The notes: generated by a model not told the origin, from the letters alone. Counted from the first letter of the stretch, positions 37,452-45,821 are shown. The stretch: 64,000 nt of DNA from Thermus composti (GCF_014647535.1 NZ_BMPJ01000004.1:49763-113762), one strand, 5' to 3'. Made by a program: numbers and translations.

Positions 37452-38614
37452 TCGGAAAGATCCTTGAAGAGTTTCTCAAAGGCTTCCTTGGCCCGGGCTT
37501 TGCTGGCCTCGGCTTCCTCCTGGGCGGCCCGCCGCAGGGCCTCGTCCAGGTCGGAGATCTCCGCCTCCTCAAAGTGGATGTCGTACCCCGTGAGCTTGGA
37601 GGCCAGGCGCACGTTCTGTCCGCCGGTGCCGATGGCCAGGGAGTGCTGGTCCTTGGTCACCTTGACCCGGGCCTTCTTGGCCTCGGGGTCCAGCTCAATG
37701 GAGCCCACCTGGGCGGGGGAGAGGGCGTTCCTTATGAACTCCTTGGGGTCCTTGGACCAGAGGATGATGTCCACTTTCTCCCGGCCAAGCTCGGCGGAGA
37801 CCGCCTGGATCCTTTGCCCCTTGTGCCCGATGCAGGCCCCGATGGGGTCCACGTTGGGGTTGTGGCTGGTGACCGCCACCTTGCTCCGCCGCCCCGGTTC
37901 CCGGGCGATGGCCTTGATCTCCACGATCCCCTCGGCGATCTCCGGCACCTCCTGCTTTAGGAGGTATTCCAAGAGCTTCTCGTGAGCCCGGCTCACGATG
38001 AGGGAGGGGCCTTTGGCGGAGCGGTCCACCTTTTTCAGGTAGACCTTTAGGCGCTGGCCCGGGTAGTACTTCTCCGTGGGGATCTGCTCGCTCTTGGGCA
38101 GGTAGGCCTCCCCCCGGCCCAGCTCCACGAAGACGTTACCCCGGTTGTCCACCCGGGTCACCACCCCGGTGAGGACCTGGCCTTCCTTGTCCTTGTACTC
38201 GTTGTAGATGCGGTTGCGCTCCGACTCCTTGAGGCGCTGGGTGAGGATCTGGCGCAGGTCCTGGATGGCCACCCGGGACAGGGACTCGGGGTTAATGGGG
38301 AATTCCATCTCGTCCCCCACCTGCACCTCCGGGTCGTACTGGAGGGCCTCGGCCAGGGCGATCTCCTTGTCGGGGTCCTCCACCTTCTCCACCACCCGCC
38401 GGACCTCCACCATCTCAATGCGGCCCGTCTGGGGGTCTATGTAGACGTCCACCTCGGGCCCCTTGCCGGCGTCAATCTCCTCTTTTTTGTAGCCTTTTTG
38501 TCTTTTTATGTAGGCCTTGCGCAGGGCTTCCTTGAAGGCCTCGAGGATCTCCTCGGTGCTCACGCCCCGCTCCAGGGCCAGCTGCTGCATGGCTTCCACG
38601 AACTCCCGGTTCAT
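37448..38614 (-). CDS. nusA: Transcription termination/antitermination factor NusA
   Basis: The RNA-polymerase-binding elongation factor affects pausing, termination and antitermination. It has 388 residues: N-terminal polymerase-binding domain (1-~125), S1 domain (about 135-200; GQVLTGVVTRVDNRGNVFVELG), and KH1 and KH2 (DPIGACIGHKGQRIQAV; AIGTGGQNVRLASKLTG). It lacks the C-terminal acidic repeats of E. coli NusA, as is usual in Thermus. It lies between rimP and ylxR in the classic operon. Confidence 0.98.
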   Translation of the reverse strand: MNREFVEAMQQLALERGVSTEEILEAFKEALRKAYIKRQKGYKKEEIDAGKGPEVDVYIDPQTGRIEMVEVRRVVEKVEDPDKEIALAEALQYDPEVQVGDEMEFPINPESLSRVAIQDLRQILTQRLKESERNRIYNEYKDKEGQVLTGVVTRVDNRGNVFVELGRGEAYLPKSEQIPTEKYYPGQRLKVYLKKVDRSAKGPSLIVSRAHEKLLEYLLKQEVPEIAEGIVEIKAIAREPGRRSKVAVTSHNPNVDPIGACIGHKGQRIQAVSAELGREKVDIILWSKDPKEFIRNALSPAQVGSIELDPEAKKARVKVTKDQHSLAIGTGGQNVRLASKLTGYDIHFEEAEISDLDEALRRAAQEEAEASKARAKEAFEKLFKDLSE

Positions 38615-38622
38615 GCTTCCTC

Positions 38623-39048
38623 CTACCTAGGCTCCTCGGGCCACTCGGCGAGGTTGGCGCGGAAGGTGCCGATCCTAAGGCGCTTCTCCTCGAGGCCCAC
38701 CTGGAAGACCACCTCTTCCCCCTCCACCCGGAGGATCCTCCCGGTGAAGCCTCCGGGGCCTTGGACCTTGGCTTTGAGCCCTTGGAAGCGCTCAAAGTGG
38801 CGGCGGGTGAAGAGGGGGCGTTTGGGCCCGGGGGACTCCACCAAGAGCTTGTAGCTTCCCGGGATGGGGTCTTCCCGGTCCAAAACCGCCTCTATGGCCC
38901 GGCTCGCCGCTTCCAGGTCGGAAAGGCGGATGGGCTTTTCGTCCTTGCGGTCAAGCCGCACCAGGACCTCCCCGGGGGCCTCCCGGACCTCGAGGACCTC
39001 CAGGTCCAAAGGGGCCACCGCCTCCTCCACAAGCCGCCAAAGGTCCAC
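38623..39048 (-). CDS. rimP: Ribosome maturation factor RimP
   Basis: This 30S-assembly factor has 141 residues from the GTG at 39048, which has GGGAGGTG at normal spacing. The longer reading to 39102 adds an unlikely basic N-terminus. The N-terminal alpha/beta domain includes APGEVLVRLDRKDEKPIRLSDLEAASRAIEAVLD and VESPGPKRPLFTRRHFERF (the RimP signature ESPG..RPL), followed by the SH3-like C-terminal domain. It is the first gene of the nusA-infB operon and follows a long leader containing a hairpin (39085-39104). Confidence 0.93.
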   Translation of the reverse strand: MDLWRLVEEAVAPLDLEVLEVREAPGEVLVRLDRKDEKPIRLSDLEAASRAIEAVLDREDPIPGSYKLLVESPGPKRPLFTRRHFERFQGLKAKVQGPGGFTGRILRVEGEEVVFQVGLEEKRLRIGTFRANLAEWPEEPR

Positions 39049-39084
39049 CGTGCACCTCCCTCTGCGCCAACCTCCACAAAGGAA

Positions 39085-39104
39085 GGGTGGGCTTACACCC
39101 ACCC
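39085..39104 (-). other. Leader hairpin upstream of rimP-nusA operon
   Basis: GGGTGGG and CCCACCC flank a six-base loop (CTTACA on the plus strand) within the ~75-nt leader of rimP. It lacks a T-run, so it is not a classic terminator. Its role is unknown; leader structure is plausible in an operon encoding its own elongation factor. Confidence 0.45.
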
Positions 39105-39128
39105 CCCTCCCTTGGGAGCACTGGCCTA

Positions 39129-39158
39129 AGTTTACACCCGAAAACCCCTTGACTACAA
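39129..39158 (-). promoter_or_regulatory. Promoter of the rimP-nusA-infB operon
   Basis: Minus-strand TTGTAG (39158-39153), 18 bases and TAAACT (39134-39129) predict a start near 39122 and a leader of about 75 nt. Its -35 overlaps the tmRNA promoter -35 on the other strand, so the two polymerases would compete. Confidence 0.6.
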
Positions 39159-39178
39159 GCCCTTTAGCCTGCTACACT
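39149..39178 (+). promoter_or_regulatory. Promoter of tmRNA (ssrA)
   Basis: TTGACT (39149-39154), 18 bases and TACACT (39173-39178) predict a start near 39185, about 26 bases before the mature 5' end, to be removed by RNase P. Confidence 0.75.
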
Positions 39179-39210
39179 CAAGGTTGCCGGTCCGAGCCCG
39201 GCCCAAACAC

Positions 39211-39561
39211 GGGGGTGAACGGTCTCGACGGGGGTCGCCGAAGGCGTGGCCGCGCGCCGAGGTGCGGGTGGCCTCGTAAAAACCCGCAAACGAATAAAGG
39301 CCAACAAGCCTGCTTACGCCCTCGCGGCTTAATGACCGCGACCTCGCCCGGAAGCCCCGCCGGGGGCTCGCCGGAAGCGGGGACACAAACCCGGCTAGCC
39401 TGGGGCCACGCCCTCTAACCCCGGGCGAACCTCTAAGAGGGCTCGCTCCTGGCCGCCCGTCCGCGGGCCAAGCCAGGGGGACACCCTAAACGCGGACTAC
39501 GCGCGTAGAAGCCCGCCGTAGGGACCTTCGGACGGGGGTTCAACTCCCCCCACCTCCACCA
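39211..39561 (+). ncRNA. ssrA: Transfer-messenger RNA (tmRNA)
   Basis: tmRNA rescues stalled ribosomes and tags the nascent chain. The acceptor GGGGGTG (39211-39217) pairs with CACCTCC (39551-39557) with the G3-U wobble that alanyl-tRNA synthetase reads; the CCA end is encoded (39559-39561). The T arm is GGGGG/CCCCC with TTCAACT. The tag frame runs 39300-39332: resume codon GCC, tag ANKPAYALAA, stop TAA. Surrounding pseudoknot segments match the T. thermophilus RNA as I remember it. That RNA encodes ANTNYALAA, so this tag is one residue longer and differs in its first half. Confidence 0.96.
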
Positions 39562-39565
39562 AAAG

Positions 39566-39594
39566 GGGCGCCTTCGGGCGCCCTTTCCCTTTTG
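39566..39594 (+). terminator. Intrinsic terminator of ssrA
   Basis: GGGCGCC (39566-39572), a TTCG tetraloop and GGCGCCC (39577-39583) form a perfect stem, followed by TTTCCCTTTT. Confidence 0.88.
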
Positions 39595-39631
39595 GGGTAC
39601 ACTTTTCCCCTCGGGGCTTGGTAAAGTGAAA

Positions 39632-39650
39632 GAGGTGCCTTGGGCACCTC
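39632..39650 (+). promoter_or_regulatory. Anti-sequestor hairpin before the FMN riboswitch
   Basis: GAGGTGCC (39632-39639) and GGCACCTC (39643-39650) form an 8-bp hairpin with loop TTG. Its 3' arm shares bases 39647-39650 with the riboswitch P1 strand, so the two structures exclude each other. A TAAAGT hexamer at 39622-39627 may be the -10 of this operon. Confidence 0.6.
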
Positions 39651-39764
39651 CTTCGGGGCGGGGTGGAAGTCCCCACCGGCGGTGAAAGCCCGCGAAGCCC
39701 CTACTGGGGCCCGACCCGGTGGAATTCCGGGGCCGACGGTGAAAGTCCGGATGGGAGAAGGAGG
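39647..39764 (+). promoter_or_regulatory. FMN riboswitch (RFN element) controlling ribD-ribE-ribBA
   Basis: Conserved RFN segments are present in order: GGGGCGGGGTGGAAGTCCCC, ACCGGCGGT, AGCCCGCGA, GACCCGGTGGAATTCCGG, GCCGAC and AGTCCGGATG. The P1 helix pairs CCTCCTTC (39647-39654) with GAAGGAGG (39757-39764), which is itself the Shine-Dalgarno of ribD, six bases before its TTG. FMN binding would therefore hide the ribosome site directly: a translational off-switch. Confidence 0.95.
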
Positions 39765-39770
39765 GCCGGT

Positions 39771-40904
39771 TTGCGCGACCTGGACGAGCGTTTTCTGCGT
39801 AGAGCCCTGCAGCTTGCGGAAAGGGCCCGGGGCCACACGAGCCCGAACCCCCTGGTGGGGGCGGTCCTGGTAAGGGAAGGCCGGATCGTGGGGGAGGGGT
39901 ACCACCCCAGGGCGGGGGAGCCCCACGCCGAGGTCTTCGCCCTAAGGGAGGCGGGGGAGCTTGCCCGGGGGGCCACCGCCTACGTGAGCCTCGAGCCCTG
40001 CGACCACTTCGGCCGCACCCCCCCTTGCTCCCTGGCCCTTTTGGAGGCCGGGGTTTCCCGGGTGGTGGTGGCGGCCCGGGAGGAAAACCCCCTGGCCCGG
40101 GGGGGGCTTGACCGGCTGCGGGCGGGGGGGGTCCAGGTGGAGGCGGGCCTTCTGGAAGAGGAGGCCCGGGCCCAGAACGAGGTCTTCTTCACCGTGCAGA
40201 AAAAGGGCCTTCCCTTCGTCCTCTGGAAGGCGGCCCTCACCCTGGACGGGAAGGTGGCCGCCCCTTCGGGGGATGCCCGCTGGATCTCCTCGGAGGCGAG
40301 CCGCCGCGTGGCCCACGCCTACCGGCAGTGGCTTCCCGCCGTGATGGTGGGGGTGGGGACCGTCCTAAAGGACGACCCCGCCCTCACCGTGCGCCACCCC
40401 GACTTCCGCCCTTTTCCCCACATGCTGGAGCCCCCGCCCCTCCGGGACCCCTTGAAGGTGGTCCTGGACACCGAGGCCAGGACCCCGCCCACGGCCCGCC
40501 TCTTCCAAAGGGGCCCGAGGGGGGAGCCCGCCCGGGTCCTGGTCTTCGTGGGGGAGGGGGCCTCGAGGGCGCGGGTTTCGGCCTTGGAGGAGGCGGGGGC
40601 CCGGGTGGTGGCCCTCCCCCGGGAAGGGGGGCGGGTGGACCTGGAAAGGGCCCTGGCCTTCCTCCTGGAGGAGGGGGTGGACGGGGTTTTGCTGGAGGGG
40701 GGGCCGAGGCTTGCCGGGGCCTTTTTGGAAAGGGGCCTGGTGGACAAGCTCGCCCTCTTCCTCGCCCCCCGGATCCTGGGGGAGGGGAGGGGGCTTGCCG
40801 AGGGCTTTGGGGTGGAGCGGGTAGCGGAGGCCCTCCGCCTTCGCCTTGCCCGCAGGGAGTGGCTGGGGGAGGACCTCTGGCTTGAGGCCTACCCGGAGGG
40901 ATAG
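39771..40904 (+). CDS. ribD: Bifunctional diaminohydroxyphosphoribosylaminopyrimidine deaminase / reductase
   Basis: RibD carries out steps two and three of riboflavin synthesis. The deaminase domain (about 1-145) has PHAEV (H52, E54) and zinc cysteines C77 and C86 in LEPCDHFGRTPPC. The reductase domain (about 146-377) shows LPFVLWKAALTLDGKVA, GVGTVLKDDPALTVR and DGVLLEGGPRLAGAFLERGLVDKL. I chose the rare TTG at 39771 because it is six bases after the riboswitch-controlled SD. The in-frame ATG at 39663 would lie inside the aptamer. It is followed immediately by ribE. Confidence 0.95.
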   Translation: MRDLDERFLRRALQLAERARGHTSPNPLVGAVLVREGRIVGEGYHPRAGEPHAEVFALREAGELARGATAYVSLEPCDHFGRTPPCSLALLEAGVSRVVVAAREENPLARGGLDRLRAGGVQVEAGLLEEEARAQNEVFFTVQKKGLPFVLWKAALTLDGKVAAPSGDARWISSEASRRVAHAYRQWLPAVMVGVGTVLKDDPALTVRHPDFRPFPHMLEPPPLRDPLKVVLDTEARTPPTARLFQRGPRGEPARVLVFVGEGASRARVSALEEAGARVVALPREGGRVDLERALAFLLEEGVDGVLLEGGPRLAGAFLERGLVDKLALFLAPRILGEGRGLAEGFGVERVAEALRLRLARREWLGEDLWLEAYPEG

Positions 40905-41489
40905 ATGTTCACAGGACTTGTGGAGGAAACCGGAGAGATCCTGAAGGTGGAGGAAGGGCCCTTCCTCCGGGTCCACATCGCCGCCCGGAGGGTGCTGGAG
41001 GACCTGAAGGTGGGGGATTCGGTGGCGGTGGACGGGGTCTGCCTCACCGCCGTCCGGGTGGACGGGGAGGGGTTCTGGGTGGAGCTCGCCCAGGAGACCC
41101 TCCGCCGCACCGCCCCCACCTGGCGGGTGGGCCACCGCCCCAACCTGGAAAGGGCCTTAAGGGTGGGGGACCGGCTTGGGGGGCACTTCGTCACCGGGCA
41201 CGTGGACGGGGTGGCGGAGCTCCTTGAGGTGCGGGAGGCCCCGGGGGCCAAGGACTTCTACTTCCTTCCCCCCAAGGCGCTTGCCCCCTACATCGCCGAG
41301 AAGGGGAGCGTGGCCCTAAACGGGGTCTCCCTCACGGTGGCGGGGCTTTCGGGGGAGGCCTTTTGGGTCACCCTCATCCCCCACACCCTAAAGGTGACCA
41401 ACCTGGGGGGGCTTCGGGTGGGGGATGGGGTGAACCTCGAGGTGGACCTCATCGCCCGGTACGTGGCCCGCCTTTTGGGGAGGAGCTGA
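40905..41489 (+). CDS. ribE: Riboflavin synthase, alpha chain
   Basis: The enzyme dismutates two 6,7-dimethyl-8-ribityllumazines to riboflavin. Its 194 residues contain two lumazine-binding beta-barrel repeats, each with the family start: [12 protein letters not shown] (1-12) and [16 protein letters not shown] (about 97-112), plus the matching [16 protein letters not shown] and [16 protein letters not shown]. The ATG at 40905 abuts the ribD stop, and its own stop is interlocked with ribBA (TGATG). Lumazine synthase (ribH) is not in this cluster. Confidence 0.97.
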   Translation: MFTGLVEETGEILKVEEGPFLRVHIAARRVLEDLKVGDSVAVDGVCLTAVRVDGEGFWVELAQETLRRTAPTWRVGHRPNLERALRVGDRLGGHFVTGHVDGVAELLEVREAPGAKDFYFLPPKALAPYIAEKGSVALNGVSLTVAGLSGEAFWVTLIPHTLKVTNLGGLRVGDGVNLEVDLIARYVARLLGRS

Positions 41490-42688
41490 TGGAAGGGCTT
41501 GCCAGCGTCCAGGAACTTCTGGAAGAACTCCGCCGGGGCCGCCCCGTGATCCTGGTGGACGACGAGGACCGGGAGAACGAGGGCGACCTCATCATGGCGG
41601 CGGAGCACGTGACCCCGGAGTGGGTGAACTTCATGCTGAAGGAGTGCCGGGGCCTCCTCTGCGTGGCCCTCACGGAGGAAAGGGCCAAGGCCCTGGACCT
41701 CCCCCTCATGGTGGAGAAGAACCAAGACCCCCAGGGGACCCGCTTCACCGTGAGCGTGGACGCCCGGGGGACCACCACGGGAATCAGCGCCTACGAGCGG
41801 GCGGCCACCCTAAGGCTTCTCGCCGATCCCGAGGCCACGGCCCAGGACTTCCGCCGCCCGGGGCACGTCTTCCCCCTGGTGGCGAGGCCCGGGGGGGTCC
41901 TGCGCCGCGCCGGGCACACCGAGGCCACGGTGGACCTCCTGCGCCTCGCCGGCCTCACCCCTGTGGGCAGCCTCATTGAAATCCTCAAGGAGGACGGCAC
42001 CATGGCCCGCCTGCCGGACCTCTTGCTCTTTGCCCAAAGGCACGGCCTCAAGGTGGGCACCATCGCCGACCTCATCCGCTACCGCCTGGAGCGGGGGGAC
42101 CTTTACGTGAGGCGGGAGGCGGAGGCCCTGCTTCCCACCCGTTTCGGGGAGTTCCGCATCCTGGGCTACCGGGATACCCTCACGGGGGAGGAGCACGCCG
42201 CCTTGGTCATGGGAAGCTGGGAGCCGGAGGAGCCCGTTTTGGTGCGGATGCACTCGGAGTGCCTCACGGGGGATGCCCTCCACTCCCTAAGGTGCGACTG
42301 CGGCTTCCAGCGGGACCTGGCCCTCCAGAGGATCGCAGAGGAGGGAAAAGGGGTCTTGGTCTACCTGAGACAGGAGGGGCGGGGGATCGGCCTTGTGAAC
42401 AAGATCAAGGCCTACCACCTCCAGGACCAGGGCCTGGACACGGTGGAGGCCAACCTGGCCTTAGGCTTCCCCCCGGACCTAAGGGACTACGGCGTGGGGG
42501 CCCAGATCCTCTACGACCTGGGGGTGCGGAAGATGCGCCTTCTCACCAACAACCCCCGCAAGGTCCGGGCCCTTTCCGGCTTCGGCATAGAGATCGTGGA
42601 GCGCATCCCCTTGAGGGCCGGGGACAACCCCTACAACGAGCGCTACCTTCAGGCCAAGAAGGAGAAGCTGGGCCACTGGATGGACTGA
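41489..42688 (+). CDS. ribBA: Bifunctional DHBP synthase / GTP cyclohydrolase II
   Basis: RibBA provides both precursors of riboflavin. The N-terminal RibB domain (about 1-205) has [10 protein letters not shown] (24-33), the metal and ribulose-5-phosphate site, and RPGHVFPL. The C-terminal RibA domain (about 206-399) has the zinc ligands C258, C269 and C271 ([18 protein letters not shown]) and [10 protein letters not shown] set the start at the ATG 41489, overlapping the ribE stop; the longer frame upstream is the shadow of ribE. It is the last gene of the FMN-controlled operon. Confidence 0.97.
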   Translation: MEGLASVQELLEELRRGRPVILVDDEDRENEGDLIMAAEHVTPEWVNFMLKECRGLLCVALTEERAKALDLPLMVEKNQDPQGTRFTVSVDARGTTTGISAYERAATLRLLADPEATAQDFRRPGHVFPLVARPGGVLRRAGHTEATVDLLRLAGLTPVGSLIEILKEDGTMARLPDLLLFAQRHGLKVGTIADLIRYRLERGDLYVRREAEALLPTRFGEFRILGYRDTLTGEEHAALVMGSWEPEEPVLVRMHSECLTGDALHSLRCDCGFQRDLALQRIAEEGKGVLVYLRQEGRGIGLVNKIKAYHLQDQGLDTVEANLALGFPPDLRDYGVGAQILYDLGVRKMRLLTNNPRKVRALSGFGIEIVERIPLRAGDNPYNERYLQAKKEKLGHWMD

Positions 42689-42707
42689 TGCCCCCTTCCT
42701 TCGGGGG

Positions 42708-42713
42708 TAGCAT
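42708..42713 (+). promoter_or_regulatory. -10 element of the vWA gene (leaderless)
   Basis: TAGCAT is followed by six bases and the ATG at 42720. It directly abuts a small hairpin (CCCCC 42691-42695 with GGGGG 42703-42707) that may mark the 3' end of the rib transcript but has no T-run. Confidence 0.5.
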
Positions 42714-42719
42714 GGGGGT

Positions 42720-44861
42720 ATGCCCGCTTCCTTGGGGCTTCTTAGGGCCCTTGTGCTCCTTCTCCTCCTCCTCGCCTTCCTGGACCCCAAGTGGCCCCGG
42801 GAGGGGCGGGTGGTCTACCTCCTGGACTTCTCCCCTTCCGCCCGGGAAGGCGTCTTCGCCCTGGCGGAAAGGCTTCCCAGGGAGGGGATCTTCCTAGCCT
42901 TCGCCGAGCGGGTGGAGCGCCTTCCCGCCCCCACGGCCAGGCGGCTGGACCTGGGGGAGAGGACCGATATCCAAAGGGCCTTCCTCGAGGCCCTAAAGCT
43001 TTCCCCCGACCGGGTGGTCCTGGTCTCCGACGGGCTTTTCCCGCCCCTTGCCCCGCCTTTCCCCTTGGACGCCCTTTACGTCCCCCCCAAGCCCCACGTG
43101 GCCCTAAGCCTCCTTCCCCCGCCCTACCCCCTTTACGGGGAGACGGTGGGGGTGGGGGTGGTGCTGGAGGCCCCCCGCCCCGCCGAGGCCCGCCTGAGGG
43201 TGGAGGGGCCGGGAGGGGTTTGGACCCGGACCCTTCGGGTGGAGGGGAGAAAGGTCCTCCCCTACGCCTTCCCCCTAGAGGGGGAGGCGGAGGTTTGGGC
43301 GGTGGCCGAGGGGCCTTGGGGAAGGAGCGAGGCCCGCTTGCGCCTTGCCCCCGCCGACCGGGCCAGGGCCTTGGTCCTGGGGGACCCGGCTTTGGCCCGC
43401 TACCTCGAGGCCCAGGGCTTCCAGGTGGAGGAAGGGCCCTTCCGGCTTCCCCTCGAGGCCGACCTGGTGGCGGTGGGCCTTGGGGTCTTGGACCTCCCCG
43501 AGGGAGCCCCCGAGGCCTTGAGGGCCTACCTCCACCGGGGCGGGGGGCTCCTTTTCACCGCCACCCCCAGGGGGCTTTTCTTCGGGGGGTGGGACCGGGT
43601 CTTGCCGGAAGACCTGCCCCTGAAGCCCCTGGGCCGGGAGGGGGCGGCCTTGGTCCTGGTCCTGGACGTCTCGGGGAGCATGGAGGGGGAGAAGCTCTCC
43701 CTGGCGGTGGCCGCCGCCTTGGAGCTCATCGGCACCGCCACCCCCGAGGACCGGGTGGGGGTGGTGGTCTTCGCCTCCGGCCACCGGGTCCTCTTCCCCC
43801 CAAGGCCCATGACCCTCCAGGCCAAAAAGGAGGCCCAAAGCCTCCTCCTTTCCTTGCGGGCGGGCGGGGGGACGGTGCTGGGCGGGGCCTTGCGGGAGGC
43901 GGTGGACCTCCTTAAGGGGGTCCCCGGGGGGCGGAAGGGGATCTTGGTCCTTACCGACGGCCAGGTGGCGGACGACCGGGAGGCCCTCTTGGCCCTGGCG
44001 GCGGGAGCGGGGGCGGAGGTCTCCGCCATCGCCTTGGGGCAGGACGCCGACGCCCCTTTGCTAGAGGCCCTGGCCCGACGGGGCGGGGGGCGGTTCTACC
44101 GGGCGGCCACCCCTAAGGAGCTTCCCCGCCTCTTCCTAAGGGAGGGGCAGGAGGTCTTCCGCGGCGGGGCTTTGGAGGGGCGCTTTCCCGTGGAGAAGGC
44201 CCCCCACCCCCTCACCGAGCCCTTCGCCTTCCCGCCTTTGGAGGTCCTCCTGCCCGCCCGGGCCGAGCCTTGGGCCGAGGTCCTCCTAAGAAGCGGGGAG
44301 CGGGCCCTTTTGGCCCTGGGGGAAAGGGGAGAGGGGCGGGTTGCCGCCTTGGCCACGGACCTTTCCCGCTCCTGGCGGGACTTCGCCGGGGCCGCTCCCT
44401 TCCTCGGGGGGCTTGCCCGCTACCTGGCGGGGGCCGGGCGGGCCCTCGCCCTCTACGCCTACCCCGAGGGGGAGGGGGTGCGGGTGGTGGTCTTGGGCCG
44501 CCTCGAGGCCCCACGCCTCCTCGCCGGGGGGAAGGAAACCCCCCTCCTCCCGGCGGGCCCCGGCCGCTTTGAGGGGGTGGCCCGGGGGGAAGGGGTGCTC
44601 CTGGACGGCAAGCGGCGCATCCCCCTAAGCCTCCCCCTCCCGGGAGAGTGGACCCCAAGGGACGGGGAGGCCACCCTAAGGGCCATGGCGGAGGCCACAG
44701 GGGGGCGGCTCCTTTCCCCGGAGGAGGCGGGGCGGGGGGTGAGGCGCCCCTTGCCCTTAAGGCCCTACCTCCTCTTAGCGGCTTTGCTCCTCTTTCTCTT
44801 GGAGCGCTTCCTTGAGGCCAGGGTGCCCCGGGGCACACTCCGCGAAGGGGCCCCGGGCTAA
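42720..44861 (+). CDS. Membrane protein with von Willebrand factor A domains
   Basis: The 713-residue protein has a membrane helix near the N-terminus (about 7-21) and another near the C-terminus (about 688-702). The first vWA-like domain (about 30-125) has a degenerate metal site DFSPS (36-40). A beta-rich segment (about 126-210) and a segment resembling a glutamine-amidotransferase-like fold (about 215-300; RALVLGDPALARYLEAQGF) follow. Next is a full vWA domain with an intact MIDAS DVSGSM (316-321), LTDGQ and GQDAD, and C-terminal beta domains. The arrangement recalls Bat/YegL-type membrane proteins. The exact role is unknown. No SD is seen; a -10 six bases upstream implies a leaderless mRNA. 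Confidence 0.85.
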   Translation: MPASLGLLRALVLLLLLLAFLDPKWPREGRVVYLLDFSPSAREGVFALAERLPREGIFLAFAERVERLPAPTARRLDLGERTDIQRAFLEALKLSPDRVVLVSDGLFPPLAPPFPLDALYVPPKPHVALSLLPPPYPLYGETVGVGVVLEAPRPAEARLRVEGPGGVWTRTLRVEGRKVLPYAFPLEGEAEVWAVAEGPWGRSEARLRLAPADRARALVLGDPALARYLEAQGFQVEEGPFRLPLEADLVAVGLGVLDLPEGAPEALRAYLHRGGGLLFTATPRGLFFGGWDRVLPEDLPLKPLGREGAALVLVLDVSGSMEGEKLSLAVAAALELIGTATPEDRVGVVVFASGHRVLFPPRPMTLQAKKEAQSLLLSLRAGGGTVLGGALREAVDLLKGVPGGRKGILVLTDGQVADDREALLALAAGAGAEVSAIALGQDADAPLLEALARRGGGRFYRAATPKELPRLFLREGQEVFRGGALEGRFPVEKAPHPLTEPFAFPPLEVLLPARAEPWAEVLLRSGERALLALGERGEGRVAALATDLSRSWRDFAGAAPFLGGLARYLAGAGRALALYAYPEGEGVRVVVLGRLEAPRLLAGGKETPLLPAGPGRFEGVARGEGVLLDGKRRIPLSLPLPGEWTPRDGEATLRAMAEATGGRLLSPEEAGRGVRRPLPLRPYLLLAALLLFLLERFLEARVPRGTLREGAPG

Positions 44862-44884
44862 GCTGCCCTTAGAAAGGAGGCGTT

Positions 44885-45799
44885 ATGGACCGGAGGCGGT
44901 TTATCCAGGGGGCGGGTCTACTCCTGGCGGGGGGTGTGGCCTTGGGCCAGGCCTCGAGGCGGGCCCCCAAGGGGGTGAACGGGGGCGGGTTCTACCGGTT
45001 TGGCCTCGGGGGGATCACGGCGGTCATCCTCTCCGACGGCCAGTCCCCCCCGGGGCCCCTCCTCCCCAACTGGGGGGCGAACCCCGAGCTCCAGGAGGCC
45101 TTCCGCAGGACCTTGGAGGAGAACTTCCTCAACCCCGAGGCCACCCGCAACAACTTTAACCCCGTCCTTCTGGACCTGGGGGAGGCCCGGCTTCTGGTAG
45201 ACACGGGCCGGGGCCAGGCCGCCGGGGGAAGGCTTCTAGACCATCTGGCCCTGGCGGGCTACGCCCCCGAGGACATCACCCACGTCTTCCTCACCCACGG
45301 CCACCCCGACCACATCGGGGGCCTGGTGGACGGGATGGGGCGGCCGGTCTTCCCCCAGGCGGTGCACCTCATGGGGAGGGTGGACCTGGAGTTCTGGCTG
45401 CAAAACCCCTCCCAGGCGGTGGAGCGGGCCCTCGTCCCCTTGCGGGAGCGGATCCGGCCCGTGGAGGACGGGGAGGAGATCCTCCCCGGGGTGCGGGCGG
45501 TGGCCTCCTTCGGCCACACCCCCGGGCACATGAGCCTGGAGGTGGTCTCCCAGGGGAAGAAGCTCTTCGTCTTCGGGGATGCCGCCGGCCACTACCTCCT
45601 TTCCCTGCGCTTCCCCCAGGCCTACCTGGGTTTTGACATGGACAAGGCGCGGGTGGTGGAGACCCGGGCCCGGCTTTTCCGTAAGGTCTCCGAGGAAAAG
45701 AGCCTCATCACCGCCTACCACTTCCCCTGGCCCGCCCTGGGCTACATTCGCCGGGAAGGGGAGGGGTACGCCTTCGTCCCCGCTTTCTTTGAGTTCTAG
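44885..45799 (+). CDS. Tat-exported metallo-beta-lactamase-fold hydrolase
   Basis: The 304-residue protein has a twin-arginine signal (DRRRFIQGAGLLLAGGVALGQA, RR at 3-5), so it is exported folded, probably with metals. The MBL signature is THGHPDHIGG (H138, H140, D142, H143). Further ligands are in GHTPGH (about 212-217) and VFGDAAGH. Length and motifs suit the group of lactonase/thiol-hydrolase-like MBL proteins; the substrate is unknown. SD AAAGGAGG precedes the ATG. It lies 23 bases after the vWA gene and may be co-transcribed. Confidence 0.9.
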   Translation: MDRRRFIQGAGLLLAGGVALGQASRRAPKGVNGGGFYRFGLGGITAVILSDGQSPPGPLLPNWGANPELQEAFRRTLEENFLNPEATRNNFNPVLLDLGEARLLVDTGRGQAAGGRLLDHLALAGYAPEDITHVFLTHGHPDHIGGLVDGMGRPVFPQAVHLMGRVDLEFWLQNPSQAVERALVPLRERIRPVEDGEEILPGVRAVASFGHTPGHMSLEVVSQGKKLFVFGDAAGHYLLSLRFPQAYLGFDMDKARVVETRARLFRKVSEEKSLITAYHFPWPALGYIRREGEGYAFVPAFFEF

Positions 45800-45801
45800 G
45801 G

Positions 45802-45821
45802 TGTGTGCAAAGATCACACGG
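45802..45821 (+). promoter_or_regulatory. Probable CRP-family binding site (class II position)
   Basis: TGTGTGCAAAGATCACACGG agrees at every defined position with the T. thermophilus CRP consensus as I remember it (YNNGKKCMNWNNTCACANSS). The centre of the 16-bp dyad, between 45810 and 45811, is at -41.5 if transcription starts at the ATG 45852, the classic class II activator position. The first base (45802) is three bases past the stop of the Tat-MBL gene. Confidence 0.65.

Noticed and set aside
39663..39770. N-terminal extension of ribD from an ATG at 39663
   Set aside because: This part is the FMN aptamer. The peptide resembles nothing in RibD, and the TTG at 39771 has a proper SD.
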